From positions 20,024 to 84,023 of the forward strand of contig NZ_CADIKH010000032.1 in NCBI RefSeq assembly GCF_902859855.1: DNA of 64,000 nucleotides, in the 5' to 3' direction. The translations under genes were made by a program, and so were the position numbers. The notes under the pieces are model-generated. The model was not told the origin of the DNA. It made no database searches and worked only from the letters and a program-made list of their open reading frames with translations. The stretch is from Paraburkholderia humisilvae (GTDB lineage Bacteria; Pseudomonadota; Gammaproteobacteria; Burkholderiales; Burkholderiaceae). This document shows, piece by piece, positions 9,513-17,821 of the stretch. The first letter of the stretch is position 1, and each line of letters opens with the position of its first letter.

Positions 9513-10155
9513 CTATATGAGACCTTGCGCGGTCATCGCCAACAGTAGCCGCTCAGCGCCGATGCCAAAGCCGGCGCCTTCTCGATATGCACCACCGCCT
9601 ACCACTTGCTGTTGCGCTCCGAGTTCGGTGCAGCGCATCTCGAAGCCTCGCCCGTTCAGATAGTAGCTGAGGCCTCTGCGGGCTGAGCCGTCAATTTCAT
9701 AGCGAAGTCCCAGTGAATCAAAAAAGCCCGTCACTATCGCCTGACTGCGCTTGACCGCCAACTCTGGATCGGCGCACAGATATTCGAATCCAAATTGAGA
9801 GAATTCACGGTAACGGCCGGCCTGCGGTCGTTCATAGCGATAGCATCGAGCGATATAAAATAGCCTCCGCTCGGATCGGCGACCAAGCAACTCACGACAT
9901 CGTTCCTGAAAGAGCGCTGTCGCCTCCGGGATCAGGCAGCAAGCCCGTCCTTTCTTGTCGGGGAAAGCCCACATTTGGCCGATGATTTCGCTGCCACCAG
10001 CCTTCTGGATGAACGTGTCCTGTGACCACAACGCAGGGACGATGGCCTCCTCTGCTCCGACGTTAATGAAGATAGCTCCGGTATCGAGTTTCCAGAGCGC
10101 GAATTTGCGTAGCTTCCTCGCCAACGATGAAACGTGTTCCTCGAACCATGGTCAT
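9513..10155 (-). pseudogene. Mini histidyl-tRNA-synthetase-like protein, reading frame broken by +1 after codon 30
   Basis: The start at 10155 has AAAGGAG seven bases upstream. The first frame encodes 30 residues (MTMVRGTRFIVGEEATQIRA...RYRSYLH) and stops at TAA 10063-10065; the continuation lies one base forward and runs to 9513 (NVGAEEAIVPALW...). Joined, about 213 residues give a class II HisRS-like catalytic core: motif 2 YRYERPQAGRYREFSQFGFE, a histidine-site-like segment RGLSYYLNGRGFE, and motif 3 GIGAERLLLA. There is no anticodon-binding domain, so it resembles HisZ-type or free-standing HisRS paralogues rather than a housekeeping synthetase. The single-base shift could be a true pseudogene mutation, a sequencing error, or recoding (see findings). 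It lies directly behind a histidine attenuator. Confidence 0.8.
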
Positions 10156-10180
10156 CAGAATTCTCCTTTGGTTTGAAAAT

Positions 10181-10204
10181 AAAAAAAGGCGCCTGAGGCG
10201 CCTT
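10181..10204 (-). terminator. Attenuator terminator: 8-bp stem plus U7
   Basis: On the minus strand AAGGCGCC-TCA-GGCGCCTT is followed directly by TTTTTTT. It is placed between the His-rich leader peptide and the Shine-Dalgarno of the HisRS-like gene, so it acts before the gene rather than after one. Confidence 0.88.
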
Positions 10205-10250
10205 GGTCGCTTGTGCATGGAAACGGAAAAATGCGATCCCGGATTTCCTG

Positions 10251-10331
10251 CTATGGACGTAACGGACCACGGCGCATCAGATGGTGACCGTGATGGGGGT
10301 GAGTCTTGCTCGGGACGTTACGCAGTTTCAT
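10251..10331 (-). CDS. His-rich leader peptide of the attenuator, 26 aa
   Basis: The peptide begins MKLRNVPSK and contains THPHHGHHL: five histidine codons within seven consecutive codons (CAC CCC CAT CAC GGT CAC CAT), ending at TAG 10251-10253. No strong Shine-Dalgarno is visible before the ATG. Its job is inferred to be sensing charged tRNA-His by ribosome stalling, not making a functional product. Segment 2 of the attenuator overlaps its last codons, as expected for this mechanism. Confidence 0.8.
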   Translation of the reverse strand: MKLRNVPSKTHPHHGHHLMRRGPLRP

Positions 10332-10671
10332 GGTGCCAATATTGACACACAAACTGATGCTTGTATAACCATTACTACACGCCGGCTGGCTGATTCAGGT
10401 CGACACGCCGGGCAACCTCCGTCGGCCGAACGGTGCCGTTAGCCTTGTTCGTCGGACGAGCGCGTTAAGGACTTGAGCAATAAGTGGCGCTGATGGTTGC
10501 GTGCGGCGCCTCGCGGCTTCCGCTTCGGCCGCTACCATCAAGTCTGATCCCAGGCCGACCGCTTTGCCGGGACGACGGCGACAAATGAGCGCTGCGTAAG
10601 TCGTCCAATGACGCTATGCCATCCTCGTCCGGAGGGTGACATCCGTGGCGTAAGTCACCTGGCACTCACGT

Positions 10672-11280
10672 TTAATTTCTAACAGGTTCAGCAGAAAGCG
10701 GTACATGCAAGGTCATCATCACGTCGTCTACGGTACGCCCCATTAGCCGAAATCGATCGGACCTACGGCCGGTGTCGACAAAGCCAAACCGCCTGTACAA
10801 GGCGACGGCCGCCGCGTTATCGCTGAATACAAACAGATCGATCCATTCAATCGCATTTTCCAACGCGAAATCTATCGCATGACGCATCAGCACGGTTCCC
10901 ATTCCCCGGCGCCGAAATGACAGCTCGCATCCAATGCCGAGCGTCATCCTATGGTTTTCTGAGGGAATGTTCGACCCGAACAAGTCGAGGTGGCCGATAA
11001 TCCGCTGGTCCTGGTCACGTACAGACCAGGCACGCATCCACCCGGGATGCCGGACTGGCAAAGCAAGGCTACGCTCAAACCGGGTACGTCGTTCGGGCGA
11101 AGAAACGTTGGGCGCTTGCTCGAATGGCGAGAATAGCGGTTGTCCGTCGCGACCGGACTCGGCGAACAGGCGATCGATATGTTCAGCCCAAAGCCTGAAA
11201 TCCTCTGGTACAACGGCAACGATCTTTGACACGTCAGGGCGCGCATCAGATTGCGTTAGAGACCGCACGTTCCGGCTCAT
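10672..11280 (-). CDS. GNAT-family N-acetyltransferase
   Basis: About 202 residues with a RimJ/RimL-like GNAT fold. The acetyl-CoA loop is CELSFRRRGMGTVLMRHAIDFAL (about residues 120-142), followed by the family's NAAAVALYRRFGFVDTGRR segment. I prefer the ATG at 11280 (AGGGTG upstream) over 11301. The substrate is unknown. It stands alone between the histidine attenuator region and the divergent chimera gene. Confidence 0.82.
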   Translation of the reverse strand: MSRNVRSLTQSDARPDVSKIVAVVPEDFRLWAEHIDRLFAESGRDGQPLFSPFEQAPNVSSPERRTRFERSLALPVRHPGWMRAWSVRDQDQRIIGHLDLFGSNIPSENHRMTLGIGCELSFRRRGMGTVLMRHAIDFALENAIEWIDLFVFSDNAAAVALYRRFGFVDTGRRSDRFRLMGRTVDDVMMTLHVPLSAEPVRN

Positions 11281-11506
11281 CGATGGCACCCTATACAACA
11301 TGAGCGCGTTGCTTCATCACCGAGGCGAAGCCAATTCACTGAGTGGGACATGGTTGCGCTTATCTGATTGTGAATGCCGAACGCGTTCCGTTGCTTATCT
11401 GTTACCCTGGCAGCGGAAGAACTGCCTGCGAGCGAAGAGCTTATAACAGAGTTCAATAAAATCGGCCAGCGAATGGATGGTTCATGCAGAATGACTAACC
11501 AACCGG

Positions 11507-12364
11507 ATGAGAGCAATCGTGAAGTTATTTGAGCCCTTTGTCCTTACCACCCCGCGATTTGTCATCCGGCCGCTTCGCGATGACGACATGCAAGCGCTTT
11601 TCGCAATCTGGTCGGATACTGAAGCGATGCGCTATTTTCCATTTCCGGCAGTGACGCGTCTGGATCAGGCAAAGGATCGGGTCACGCGCAAATTGATGAC
11701 CTCCTCTAGCGGGCAAGAACTCAATCCCACACCCCTTATGTCGCCACGCATTGAATCCGCACCAGCCGGCCCGGCAACCCGGCAATCGGGCAACACGCAG
11801 GTCCCAGCAATCGTGCCGGCGCACACCGCCCTGGTGGTCATGCATTATCAGACTGACATCATCGCGCTATTTCCAGCGGTTGCGCCCACTTTGCTCGCCA
11901 ATACGCGCAAGCTGTGTGACGCTGCCCGGAACAAAGGTGTCAGCGTTTATTTCGCCAAGATTCAGTTCAGCCCTGGCTATCCGGAAGTCAGCCCGTTGAA
12001 CAGGAATGGCCAGGGGATCAAGCAACTGGGTCTTTTCGTCGATGACGCGATCTCGCCGGAACTCGGCAAGCAGGCCGACGAACCGCTCATCATCGCGCAT
12101 CGCGCGAGTGTGTTCTTCGGCACCGATCTGAAGGCGCGGCTCCGCGCGCAGGGTATCGATACACTGATCATGGTGGGCATCGCATCGACCGGTGTCGTGC
12201 TGTCGTCGGTTGCATATGCAAGCGACGCGGACTTTCGCCTGCTTACGGTCAAGGATTGCTGCTACGACCCGGATCAGATCGTGCACGACCATCTCTTTTC
12301 AACGGCGTTCGATTCGCGCACCATGGTGCTCTCTCTCGCCGAAGCCTTGGCATTACTCGCCTAG
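11507..12364 (+). CDS. Isochorismatase-family hydrolase with a GNAT N-terminal fragment fused in frame
   Basis: Residues 1-63 match the first third of a RimJ-type GNAT (TTPRFVIRPLRDDDMQALFAIWSDTEAMRYF...) and lack any acetyl-CoA loop. From about residue 100 the protein is a complete isochorismatase-like cysteine hydrolase: ALVVMHYQTDIIALFP (catalytic Asp region), the Lys/Arg segment near HRASVFFGTDLKARLR, and the region LIMVGIASTGVVLSSV, where the nucleophile expected as Cys (GxxTxxCVxxT) appears as Gly/Val. The working enzyme probably starts at the internal ATG 11696 or 11738, though neither has a good ribosome site. The missing catalytic Cys raises doubt about hydrolase activity. The joint looks like a deletion scar between two genes. 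Confidence 0.75.
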   Translation: MRAIVKLFEPFVLTTPRFVIRPLRDDDMQALFAIWSDTEAMRYFPFPAVTRLDQAKDRVTRKLMTSSSGQELNPTPLMSPRIESAPAGPATRQSGNTQVPAIVPAHTALVVMHYQTDIIALFPAVAPTLLANTRKLCDAARNKGVSVYFAKIQFSPGYPEVSPLNRNGQGIKQLGLFVDDAISPELGKQADEPLIIAHRASVFFGTDLKARLRAQGIDTLIMVGIASTGVVLSSVAYASDADFRLLTVKDCCYDPDQIVHDHLFSTAFDSRTMVLSLAEALALLA

Positions 12365-12437
12365 CAAGCTGCCGGACAGGCGCGTGCGCGCCGCTGGCGC
12401 GGATTGTCGATCCAGACGCAAGTCGTTCGTCGTATTC

Positions 12438-12455
12438 ACGGACCGATCGGTCCGT
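12438..12455. promoter_or_regulatory. 18-bp perfect palindrome, operator candidate
   Basis: ACGGACCGATCGGTCCGT is a perfect inverted repeat 17 bases before the start codon of the DHFR-like gene. ACCGATCGGT-type palindromes are common TetR-family operators. No TetR gene is adjacent, so the regulator is unknown. Confidence 0.5.
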
Positions 12456-12471
12456 CGACCTGGAGAACACG

Positions 12472-13098
12472 ATGCGCAAGCTCATTGTTTCCACTTTCAT
12501 CAGTCTGGATGGCGTCACGCAATCCCCTGGCGGCCCCAAGGAAGATACCGGCGGCACATTCCACCTCGGGGGCTGGATCGTTCCCTATGCCGATCCAGCC
12601 ATCCGCCAAAACTTGCAGGACCTGCTGTCCCAGCCGTTCGAGTTACTGCTGGGGCGTTGCACCTACGACATTTTCGCGGCGTATTGGCCGCACGTACCGG
12701 CCGATTCAAATAGCCGCGCGATCGCTGACCTGTTCAACAGCGTCCCCAAGCACGTGGCCACGCATCGATCCGATGCCCTCGACTGGCAGAACAGTCATGC
12801 GCTGAAAGGCGACCTTGCCGACGCGATACGTACGCTCGCACGTCAGGACGGCGCCAATCTATTGAGTTTTGGCAGCGGCGACATGGTGCGCCAACTGCTC
12901 GCAGCCGGCCTGGTGGACGAGCTTCGGCTGCTGATTTACCCCGTGATGCTTGGGCACGGCAAGCGCCTGTTCGGCGACGACGCTCTAGCATCCGCCTTCA
13001 CATTGGCCCACTCGGCGAGCACGCCTGGCGGCGTGCTGATTACCCGCTACCTGCGCAGCGGCGCGGTGCGCACCGGAGCGTTCGAAGGCGCAGGATAA
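12472..13098 (+). CDS. Dihydrofolate-reductase-family protein (RibD C-terminal domain type)
   Basis: The start at 12472 has GGAG seven bases upstream. The 208-residue protein has the RibD_C/YyaP pattern: MRKLIVSTFISLDGV at the N terminus, LLGRCTYDIFAAYWP, and a C-terminal LLSFGSGDMVRQLLAAGLVDELRLLIYPVMLGHGKRLF nucleotide-binding segment. Such stand-alone proteins are NADPH-binding reductases of uncertain substrate. The palindrome just upstream may control it. Confidence 0.88.
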   Translation: MRKLIVSTFISLDGVTQSPGGPKEDTGGTFHLGGWIVPYADPAIRQNLQDLLSQPFELLLGRCTYDIFAAYWPHVPADSNSRAIADLFNSVPKHVATHRSDALDWQNSHALKGDLADAIRTLARQDGANLLSFGSGDMVRQLLAAGLVDELRLLIYPVMLGHGKRLFGDDALASAFTLAHSASTPGGVLITRYLRSGAVRTGAFEGAG

Positions 13099-13100
13099 CG

Positions 13101-14735
13101 TCAGCCCACCACCGCCAGCAGAGCGCCAAACAACAGCGCTGCCAGCAGCAGAGTCAGACAGGACACGGACCATCGACGCACGAACGCATCCCCGCACACA
13201 GCGATCCGCGCTACCGTCACGCCTCCGCGTTGCAGTCCGTGCAGGAGGTGACCCACATCTCCTGCTGGCACGGACGGCATCGCCCTGCTCCATCGCGTCC
13301 AGCCGATCGCCAGCACCGCACCAGCCAGCACAGGCCAGAATGCCGACCACAGCGCTGCGGGCATCAGCGCCTCAGGTAGCGTGCCGATAGGGATATTCAG
13401 ATACAGCACCCACGGCACGATCAGCGAGGCCAGCACCATCGCCAGCCACGCACCGGTCAGCGGCGCGGGCGCGCGAGCATCGGAATGCGCGACTGCGATT
13501 GCGCCCAGACAGCGCAGGAAATGAAGCATCAGCAATGTGGTCGCCACTGAAGACGCCACCGCCAGCGAACCGGCGAGATCACCGCCGAGCAAGTCCTTGG
13601 CCGCGTATTTGGCCAGTGCGCCGCCGGTGAGCGGCAATCCGCCCAGTCCAAGCGCGATAACAGCCGTGGGCACCTGTACCCACCGCAACTTTCCTGCCCC
13701 CGTCAGCGCGACCACGCCCACGGCCAGAAACAGCGTGCCTTTTACCAGCAGATGGTGCGCGGCATAGTAAGCCGCCGCCACCACGGTAGCGGGATCGCCA
13801 GCGGCGAGCCCCATGCCGATCACCGCCACCAGAAACCCCATCTGGCTGACGCTTGAATACGCAAGAACGATCTTCGGCTGAGACTGTGTGATGCCAATCG
13901 CCACGCCGTAGAACGCGCCGAACATACCCAGCGTCGCCAGCGGTATGCCGAAGTGCGGCCATGCGTTGCCGAACGGCAGAAAGCGGACCAACGCGATCAC
14001 GCTGGCCTTGACCACCGCGCCGCTCAGCACCGCGGCCGCCGGCGTCGGCGCGGCCCCATAGGCATAGGGCATCCAGAAATGCAGCGGCACCAGGCCGGCC
14101 TTGATGGCGAGACCGATCAGCAGCAAGAGCAACGTCGTATCGCGCCACGGCGAGTCCGGCAACGCCGCCGCGGCGTCGCGAATCAGCAGGCTGCCTCCGG
14201 GCGTAGCCTGTGCCAGCAGGATCAGCCCACCAAGCAGAAACGCCTCCGCCAGCAACGCAATGCCAAGATAGAGCGCCCCAGCATAGCGCGCATCGGGCCC
14301 ATCGCCCTGGAGCACCAACCCGCTGGCGCCGACGCTCAACACCGCCAGCATCAGATAGAACCCGATCAGATCGGCCGCCAGAAACACGCCCACGCAGCCG
14401 GTCATCGCCATGAACCAGCAGACGACGAACCCGTCGATGCGCTCACGATCGCGCAGAACACGGGTGGCAAAGATTCCGGCGAACAGCCACAACAATGCGG
14501 CCGTGCCGAGCAACAACGCGCCCGACGTATCGAGTGCGAAACGCAACGCGAAACGGCTGTTGCCGAACCTCAGCATTTCGCTCGGGCTGGCGCAGACCGC
14601 CGCCGCCAACGCCGGCAGCGGAGCGATCGCGAACCACGCAGGCAACCGCCTGCGCAGAGGCGCGGACGCGCAAAGCAGCAGCATCAGCAACGGCAAACCG
14701 ACGGCGGCGGCCATCAGCGCTTCGCGCATCGTCAT
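13101..14735 (-). CDS. Mrp/Mnh-type antiporter subunit, proton-conducting NuoL/M-like (second large subunit)
   Basis: The start is the ATG at 14735, which overlaps the previous stop by four bases (ATGA); the longer frame to 15014 is an artefact. The 544-residue polytopic protein has the proton-conducting signature of complex I antiporter-like subunits, including GLAIKAGLVPLHFWMPYAYGAAPTP with the conserved Lys. It is the last gene of the antiporter operon and would sit beside the D subunit in the inner-membrane complex. Whether it substitutes for the N-terminal part of MrpA is an inference from its position and from the separate DUF4040 domain upstream. Confidence 0.85.
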   Translation of the reverse strand: MTMREALMAAAVGLPLLMLLLCASAPLRRRLPAWFAIAPLPALAAAVCASPSEMLRFGNSRFALRFALDTSGALLLGTAALLWLFAGIFATRVLRDRERIDGFVVCWFMAMTGCVGVFLAADLIGFYLMLAVLSVGASGLVLQGDGPDARYAGALYLGIALLAEAFLLGGLILLAQATPGGSLLIRDAAAALPDSPWRDTTLLLLLIGLAIKAGLVPLHFWMPYAYGAAPTPAAAVLSGAVVKASVIALVRFLPFGNAWPHFGIPLATLGMFGAFYGVAIGITQSQPKIVLAYSSVSQMGFLVAVIGMGLAAGDPATVVAAAYYAAHHLLVKGTLFLAVGVVALTGAGKLRWVQVPTAVIALGLGGLPLTGGALAKYAAKDLLGGDLAGSLAVASSVATTLLMLHFLRCLGAIAVAHSDARAPAPLTGAWLAMVLASLIVPWVLYLNIPIGTLPEALMPAALWSAFWPVLAGAVLAIGWTRWSRAMPSVPAGDVGHLLHGLQRGGVTVARIAVCGDAFVRRWSVSCLTLLLAALLFGALLAVVG

Positions 14736-16243
14736 GGCGCCCCCGTCGACGACATCGCGGTGCGGCCAATCTGCGTCACGTCGACCGGCAGCAGCACGGC
14801 CAGGCCAAGCAGGAAGGAACACATGGCGAGGCCTAGCACCGCGATCTGCTGATAGCGGGGCACCCGCCGTTTCGGCGACCAGTCGGGCGCGGCGGGCTGC
14901 ATCGCGCGCATGACCACCATGAATACATAGATGCTCGTGAGCAAGCCGCCGACCAACATCACCAGCGCCCACCACCATTGCCCGGTCGCGAGCGCCGCCG
15001 ACAGCAGCAACCACTTGGCGAGAAACCCTCCGGACGGCGGCAAGCCGATCAACGTGGCGCCGGCGAGCGCGAAAGCGGTCACCGTCATCGGCAAGGTTTG
15101 CGCCGCGCCACGCAGATCGGCCAGACGGTCATGGCCCAGCGTGGCGTAGATCAGCCCCGCCGCGAGGAACATCGCCGACTTCGCGCTCGCATGCGACATC
15201 GCCTGCAGCAAGCCGCCCGTGACAGCTCGCGCGCTATCGTGCGCGACCAGCGGAAACAGCAGAAACAGATAGCCGATCTGGGCCACTGTCGAGTATGCGA
15301 TCAGCAGCTTCAGGCGCGCCTGGCGCAGCGCCGCCACATTGCCAAAGATGATCGCCAGCGCACCCAGGCCGGCGAGCAGTTGTGCGAACGAGCCGCTCAC
15401 GACGCCAGCGAAGACATCGACCCACAACCGCACCACCACGAACCATGATCCCTTGATAACGAGTGCCGAAAGCAGCGCGCTCGCAGCCGCGGGCGCGCCG
15501 GCATGCGCAGGCGGCAACCACAGATGCAGCGGGAACAGCGCGGTTTTGGCCAGCATGCCGGCCGTCATCAACGCCACGGCAGTCCAGGCAAGCGGCTGTG
15601 CGCTGATCCGCTCGGCGAGCAGCGCGATATCCAGCGTGCCATAGGCCCCATAAAGCAGAAAAACACCCAGCAGATAGAGCATCGAACCGATCAGCGCGAA
15701 CAGCAGATAGCGCAACGCGGCCTGCAGCGTTTCGGCCCGGCCATCGAGCGACACCAGCGGAACACCGGCAAAGGTCAGCAATTCGAGCGCGACGTACAGC
15801 GTAAAAATGTCTCCGCTCACAAACACCAGATTGAGCGCGCCCCAGACTGCCAGCAGCAGCAGCCAGAAAGCCAGCGGCGCACGCGCCTCGCGCGTGCCGG
15901 CTGGCGTGCCGAAATCGCCGTTGGCGTAGACCGCCACCGCGCCGGTCACCAACGCAACCACCAGCATCATGCAGACCGACAGCCCATCTGCGCGAAGCAT
16001 GACACCCAGCGGCGGCGGCCAGCCGCCGAGCGCATAGCGCAATGCGTCGCCCGAGCTCAGCAGCCCGCGCGCAATCGCCAGCACGATGCCGATACCGCAG
16101 ACAATCGTCACCCACGCCACGCGTTGCGCACGACGACCGCCGAGCGCGAGGCCAGCCAGCATGCCGGCAAAAGGCAACAACACGGCGAGCACCAGCAGCA
16201 GGCCACCCGGAGTCGCCTGCCCAGCGAGCGCCAGCGTTCTCAC
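14732..16243 (-). CDS. Mrp/Mnh antiporter subunit D-like
   Basis: A 503-residue polytopic protein with the NuoM/MrpD core: conserved Glu in VALELLTF (TM5) and Lys in MLAKTALFPLHLWLPPAHAGAP (TM7). Its start overlaps the subunit C stop by four bases and its stop overlaps the next start by four bases, implying translational coupling. It should form part of the proton path of the cation/proton antiporter. Confidence 0.88.
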   Translation of the reverse strand: MRTLALAGQATPGGLLLVLAVLLPFAGMLAGLALGGRRAQRVAWVTIVCGIGIVLAIARGLLSSGDALRYALGGWPPPLGVMLRADGLSVCMMLVVALVTGAVAVYANGDFGTPAGTREARAPLAFWLLLLAVWGALNLVFVSGDIFTLYVALELLTFAGVPLVSLDGRAETLQAALRYLLFALIGSMLYLLGVFLLYGAYGTLDIALLAERISAQPLAWTAVALMTAGMLAKTALFPLHLWLPPAHAGAPAAASALLSALVIKGSWFVVVRLWVDVFAGVVSGSFAQLLAGLGALAIIFGNVAALRQARLKLLIAYSTVAQIGYLFLLFPLVAHDSARAVTGGLLQAMSHASAKSAMFLAAGLIYATLGHDRLADLRGAAQTLPMTVTAFALAGATLIGLPPSGGFLAKWLLLSAALATGQWWWALVMLVGGLLTSIYVFMVVMRAMQPAAPDWSPKRRVPRYQQIAVLGLAMCSFLLGLAVLLPVDVTQIGRTAMSSTGAP

Positions 16244-16590
16244 TTCAACTCCACATTGGCTGGCCCTTGCCCGGGCAGAGCGTCACCCTCGGCCACAAGG
16301 GAATTCGTGCCGGTTTCCGCAAATCTGCGCAGCATGAGCCCGACCGCCAGTGCGGACGCGGCGAACGACACGACAATCGCCGTGATCAACAGCGCCTGCG
16401 GCACCGGATCGCCGGTCATGCCGGCAGCCGCGCCTCGATGCGCGATCACCGCACAAGCCAGAAACACGCCGTTGCCTGTCAGGTTGAACGCCAGAACCTT
16501 GCGCAAGGGCTGCGGGTTGACGATCAGGCCGTACAGGCCGAGGCCCACGAGCGCGGCGGCAGTCAGGCCGAACAGCTGCGATACGTTCAT
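16240..16590 (-). CDS. mnhC: Mrp/Mnh antiporter subunit C (NuoK-like)
   Basis: A 116-residue protein with three transmembrane helices; the start at 16590 overlaps the upstream stop by four bases. GLYGLIVNPQPLRKVLAFNLTGNGVFL and PVPQALLITAIVVSFAASALAVGL are the conserved NuoK/MrpC helices. The long open frame through this region (to 17580) is not coding beyond this start. Confidence 0.88.
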   Translation of the reverse strand: MNVSQLFGLTAAALVGLGLYGLIVNPQPLRKVLAFNLTGNGVFLACAVIAHRGAAAGMTGDPVPQALLITAIVVSFAASALAVGLMLRRFAETGTNSLVAEGDALPGQGPANVELK

Positions 16591-17531
16591 GTGCTCACCT
16601 CCGGCCGCTGCGGCGGCCCGACCAGCAGGAGTACCAGGGTTACCGCAAGCGAAGGCAGCAGCGCAAGTTCGATGATGATGATCCACAGCTTTGCCCAACC
16701 ATCGGGGTACGCCAGAAACGCACCCGCCACGACGGCGCCGAGCACCCCTAGCGCGATAAAGATTGCCGGGCCGAGGATCAACACGACACGCAACCAGCGC
16801 CGGCTCACCGCAGGCGCATCGCGCAGACCGGACATCATCACGAGCAGCCACATCGCAGCAATCACTGTGGCGCCCTGGAACTTGCCGCCCGGATGATCGG
16901 CGCCGGCCCAGAAAATGTAGAGGCCGATCACCACGCCTATCGGCGGCAACACGCGCGCCAGATACACCAGGATGTCGTTGGGACTCACCACCTGCGCCAG
17001 TCCCGGCCTGCCGCCCCAGCAGTGGTCGGGCGCCAGTGACCAGACACCGACCACGCCGAACAGCAACGCGATCGCTTCCAGCAGCGTGTCGATCGCACGG
17101 AACGACAGCAGCACGGCGGTAATCGGGTTGCCGACGCCGGTCGACTGGATGTGCCGCGCCACGTCGGGCGCCAGCGTGGGGGCGGGGTCCGGCAAGCGCA
17201 GCAGGCACGCGGCGATGACGACGGCGACAGCCGTTGCAGCCGTGGCTGCCGCGGCGCGTAGCGCGAGGCCAGGCTGTTCGGCCTGGGCCGCGGCTTCGGT
17301 CGCATGCAAGCGGGAAGCTGCACGGATCAGCAGTGCGCCGGTCAAGCCCGCGCCAATGGCCGCTTCGGTCAACGCGACGTCGACTGCGGCAAGCACGAGC
17401 CACGCCAGCGTCAGCAACAACCCATAAGGAATAAACCCGGCTACCGCGGCGAACGTGTCGCGTACCACAACGGTCCAGAGCGCAAGCGCCAATAACAGGA
17501 TCGCTATGCCGACCGAGATAGCGAAGATCAC
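16587..17531 (-). CDS. Fused DUF4040 (MrpA C-terminal / MbhD-like) and MnhB subunit
   Basis: The 314-residue protein joins two modules. Residues 1-75 match the DUF4040 segment (LAWLVLAAVDVALTEAAIGAGLTGALLIRA). Residues about 190-310 match MnhB (VIGLYIFWAGADHPGGKFQGATVIAAMWLL). In canonical operons DUF4040 ends the giant MrpA subunit and MnhB is separate. The fusion fits the Mbh-like arrangement of split-A operons. Both ends overlap neighbours by four bases. Confidence 0.85.
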   Translation of the reverse strand: MIFAISVGIAILLLALALWTVVVRDTFAAVAGFIPYGLLLTLAWLVLAAVDVALTEAAIGAGLTGALLIRAASRLHATEAAAQAEQPGLALRAAAATAATAVAVVIAACLLRLPDPAPTLAPDVARHIQSTGVGNPITAVLLSFRAIDTLLEAIALLFGVVGVWSLAPDHCWGGRPGLAQVVSPNDILVYLARVLPPIGVVIGLYIFWAGADHPGGKFQGATVIAAMWLLVMMSGLRDAPAVSRRWLRVVLILGPAIFIALGVLGAVVAGAFLAYPDGWAKLWIIIIELALLPSLAVTLVLLLVGPPQRPEVST

Positions 17532-17821
17532 GGGCGTTGCTCCTGCCGGCGTGCCGCGCGCGCAATGAGTTGCGACACATCGGACGAGGTCAGCAGCACC
17601 AGTAGCCAGACCACAACCAGCTTGAGGGCCACCATGACATGACCGGCCTGTGGCAGCAACCCCAGCACGACCATGCCCAGACCGAGGTTATCGGCCTTGG
17701 TCAGCGCGTGCAGCCGCGTGTACGTATCCGGAAATCGCAATAGCCCGACCGTACCGGCCACAAAAAAGAAAATGCCGGCCAGCATCGCGATGATGGTGAA
17801 GACGTCGGCTGCGATTTTCAT
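17528..17821 (-). CDS. mnhG: Mrp/Mnh antiporter subunit G
   Basis: A 97-residue, three-helix protein with the MnhG pattern: FFVAGTVGLLRFPDTYTRLHALTKADNLGLGMVVLG. It overlaps subunit F and the DUF4040/B gene by four bases on each side. Confidence 0.9.
   Translation of the reverse strand: MKIAADVFTIIAMLAGIFFFVAGTVGLLRFPDTYTRLHALTKADNLGLGMVVLGLLPQAGHVMVALKLVVVWLLVLLTSSDVSQLIARAARRQEQRP

Larger units (their letters stand above)
10181..10331 (-). promoter_or_regulatory. Histidine-responsive transcription attenuator
   Basis: Four mutually exclusive segments can be traced on the minus strand. Segment 1 (10294-10287, ATCACGGT) lies within the His codons. Segment 2 (10275-10265, GCGCCGTGGTC) can pair with segment 1 with two G-U pairs. 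Segment 3 (10208-10198, GACCAAGGCGC) can pair with segment 2 over 11 bases with one mismatch and is also the 5' side of the terminator. Segment 4 is the 3' side of the terminator. Ribosome stalling at the His codons would free segment 2 to sequester segment 3 and let transcription continue, as in enterobacterial his operons. A TATACA hexamer at 10367-10362 is a possible -10. Pairings were found by eye. Confidence 0.82.

Noticed and set aside
11697..11712. CCTCCTCTAGCG resembling part of the 36-base repeat, at the GNAT/hydrolase joint
   Set aside because: Only 12 bases match and the orientation relative to the gene differs; a chance match of this size is plausible.
15503..16675. 390-codon plus-strand open frame
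   Set aside because: It is antisense to the Mrp antiporter D and C genes, rich in Gln/Arg, with no recognisable domain.
16240..17580. 446-codon minus-strand frame starting at 17580
   Set aside because: Only the last 116 codons (subunit C) are coding; the rest overlaps the DUF4040/MnhB gene in another frame.
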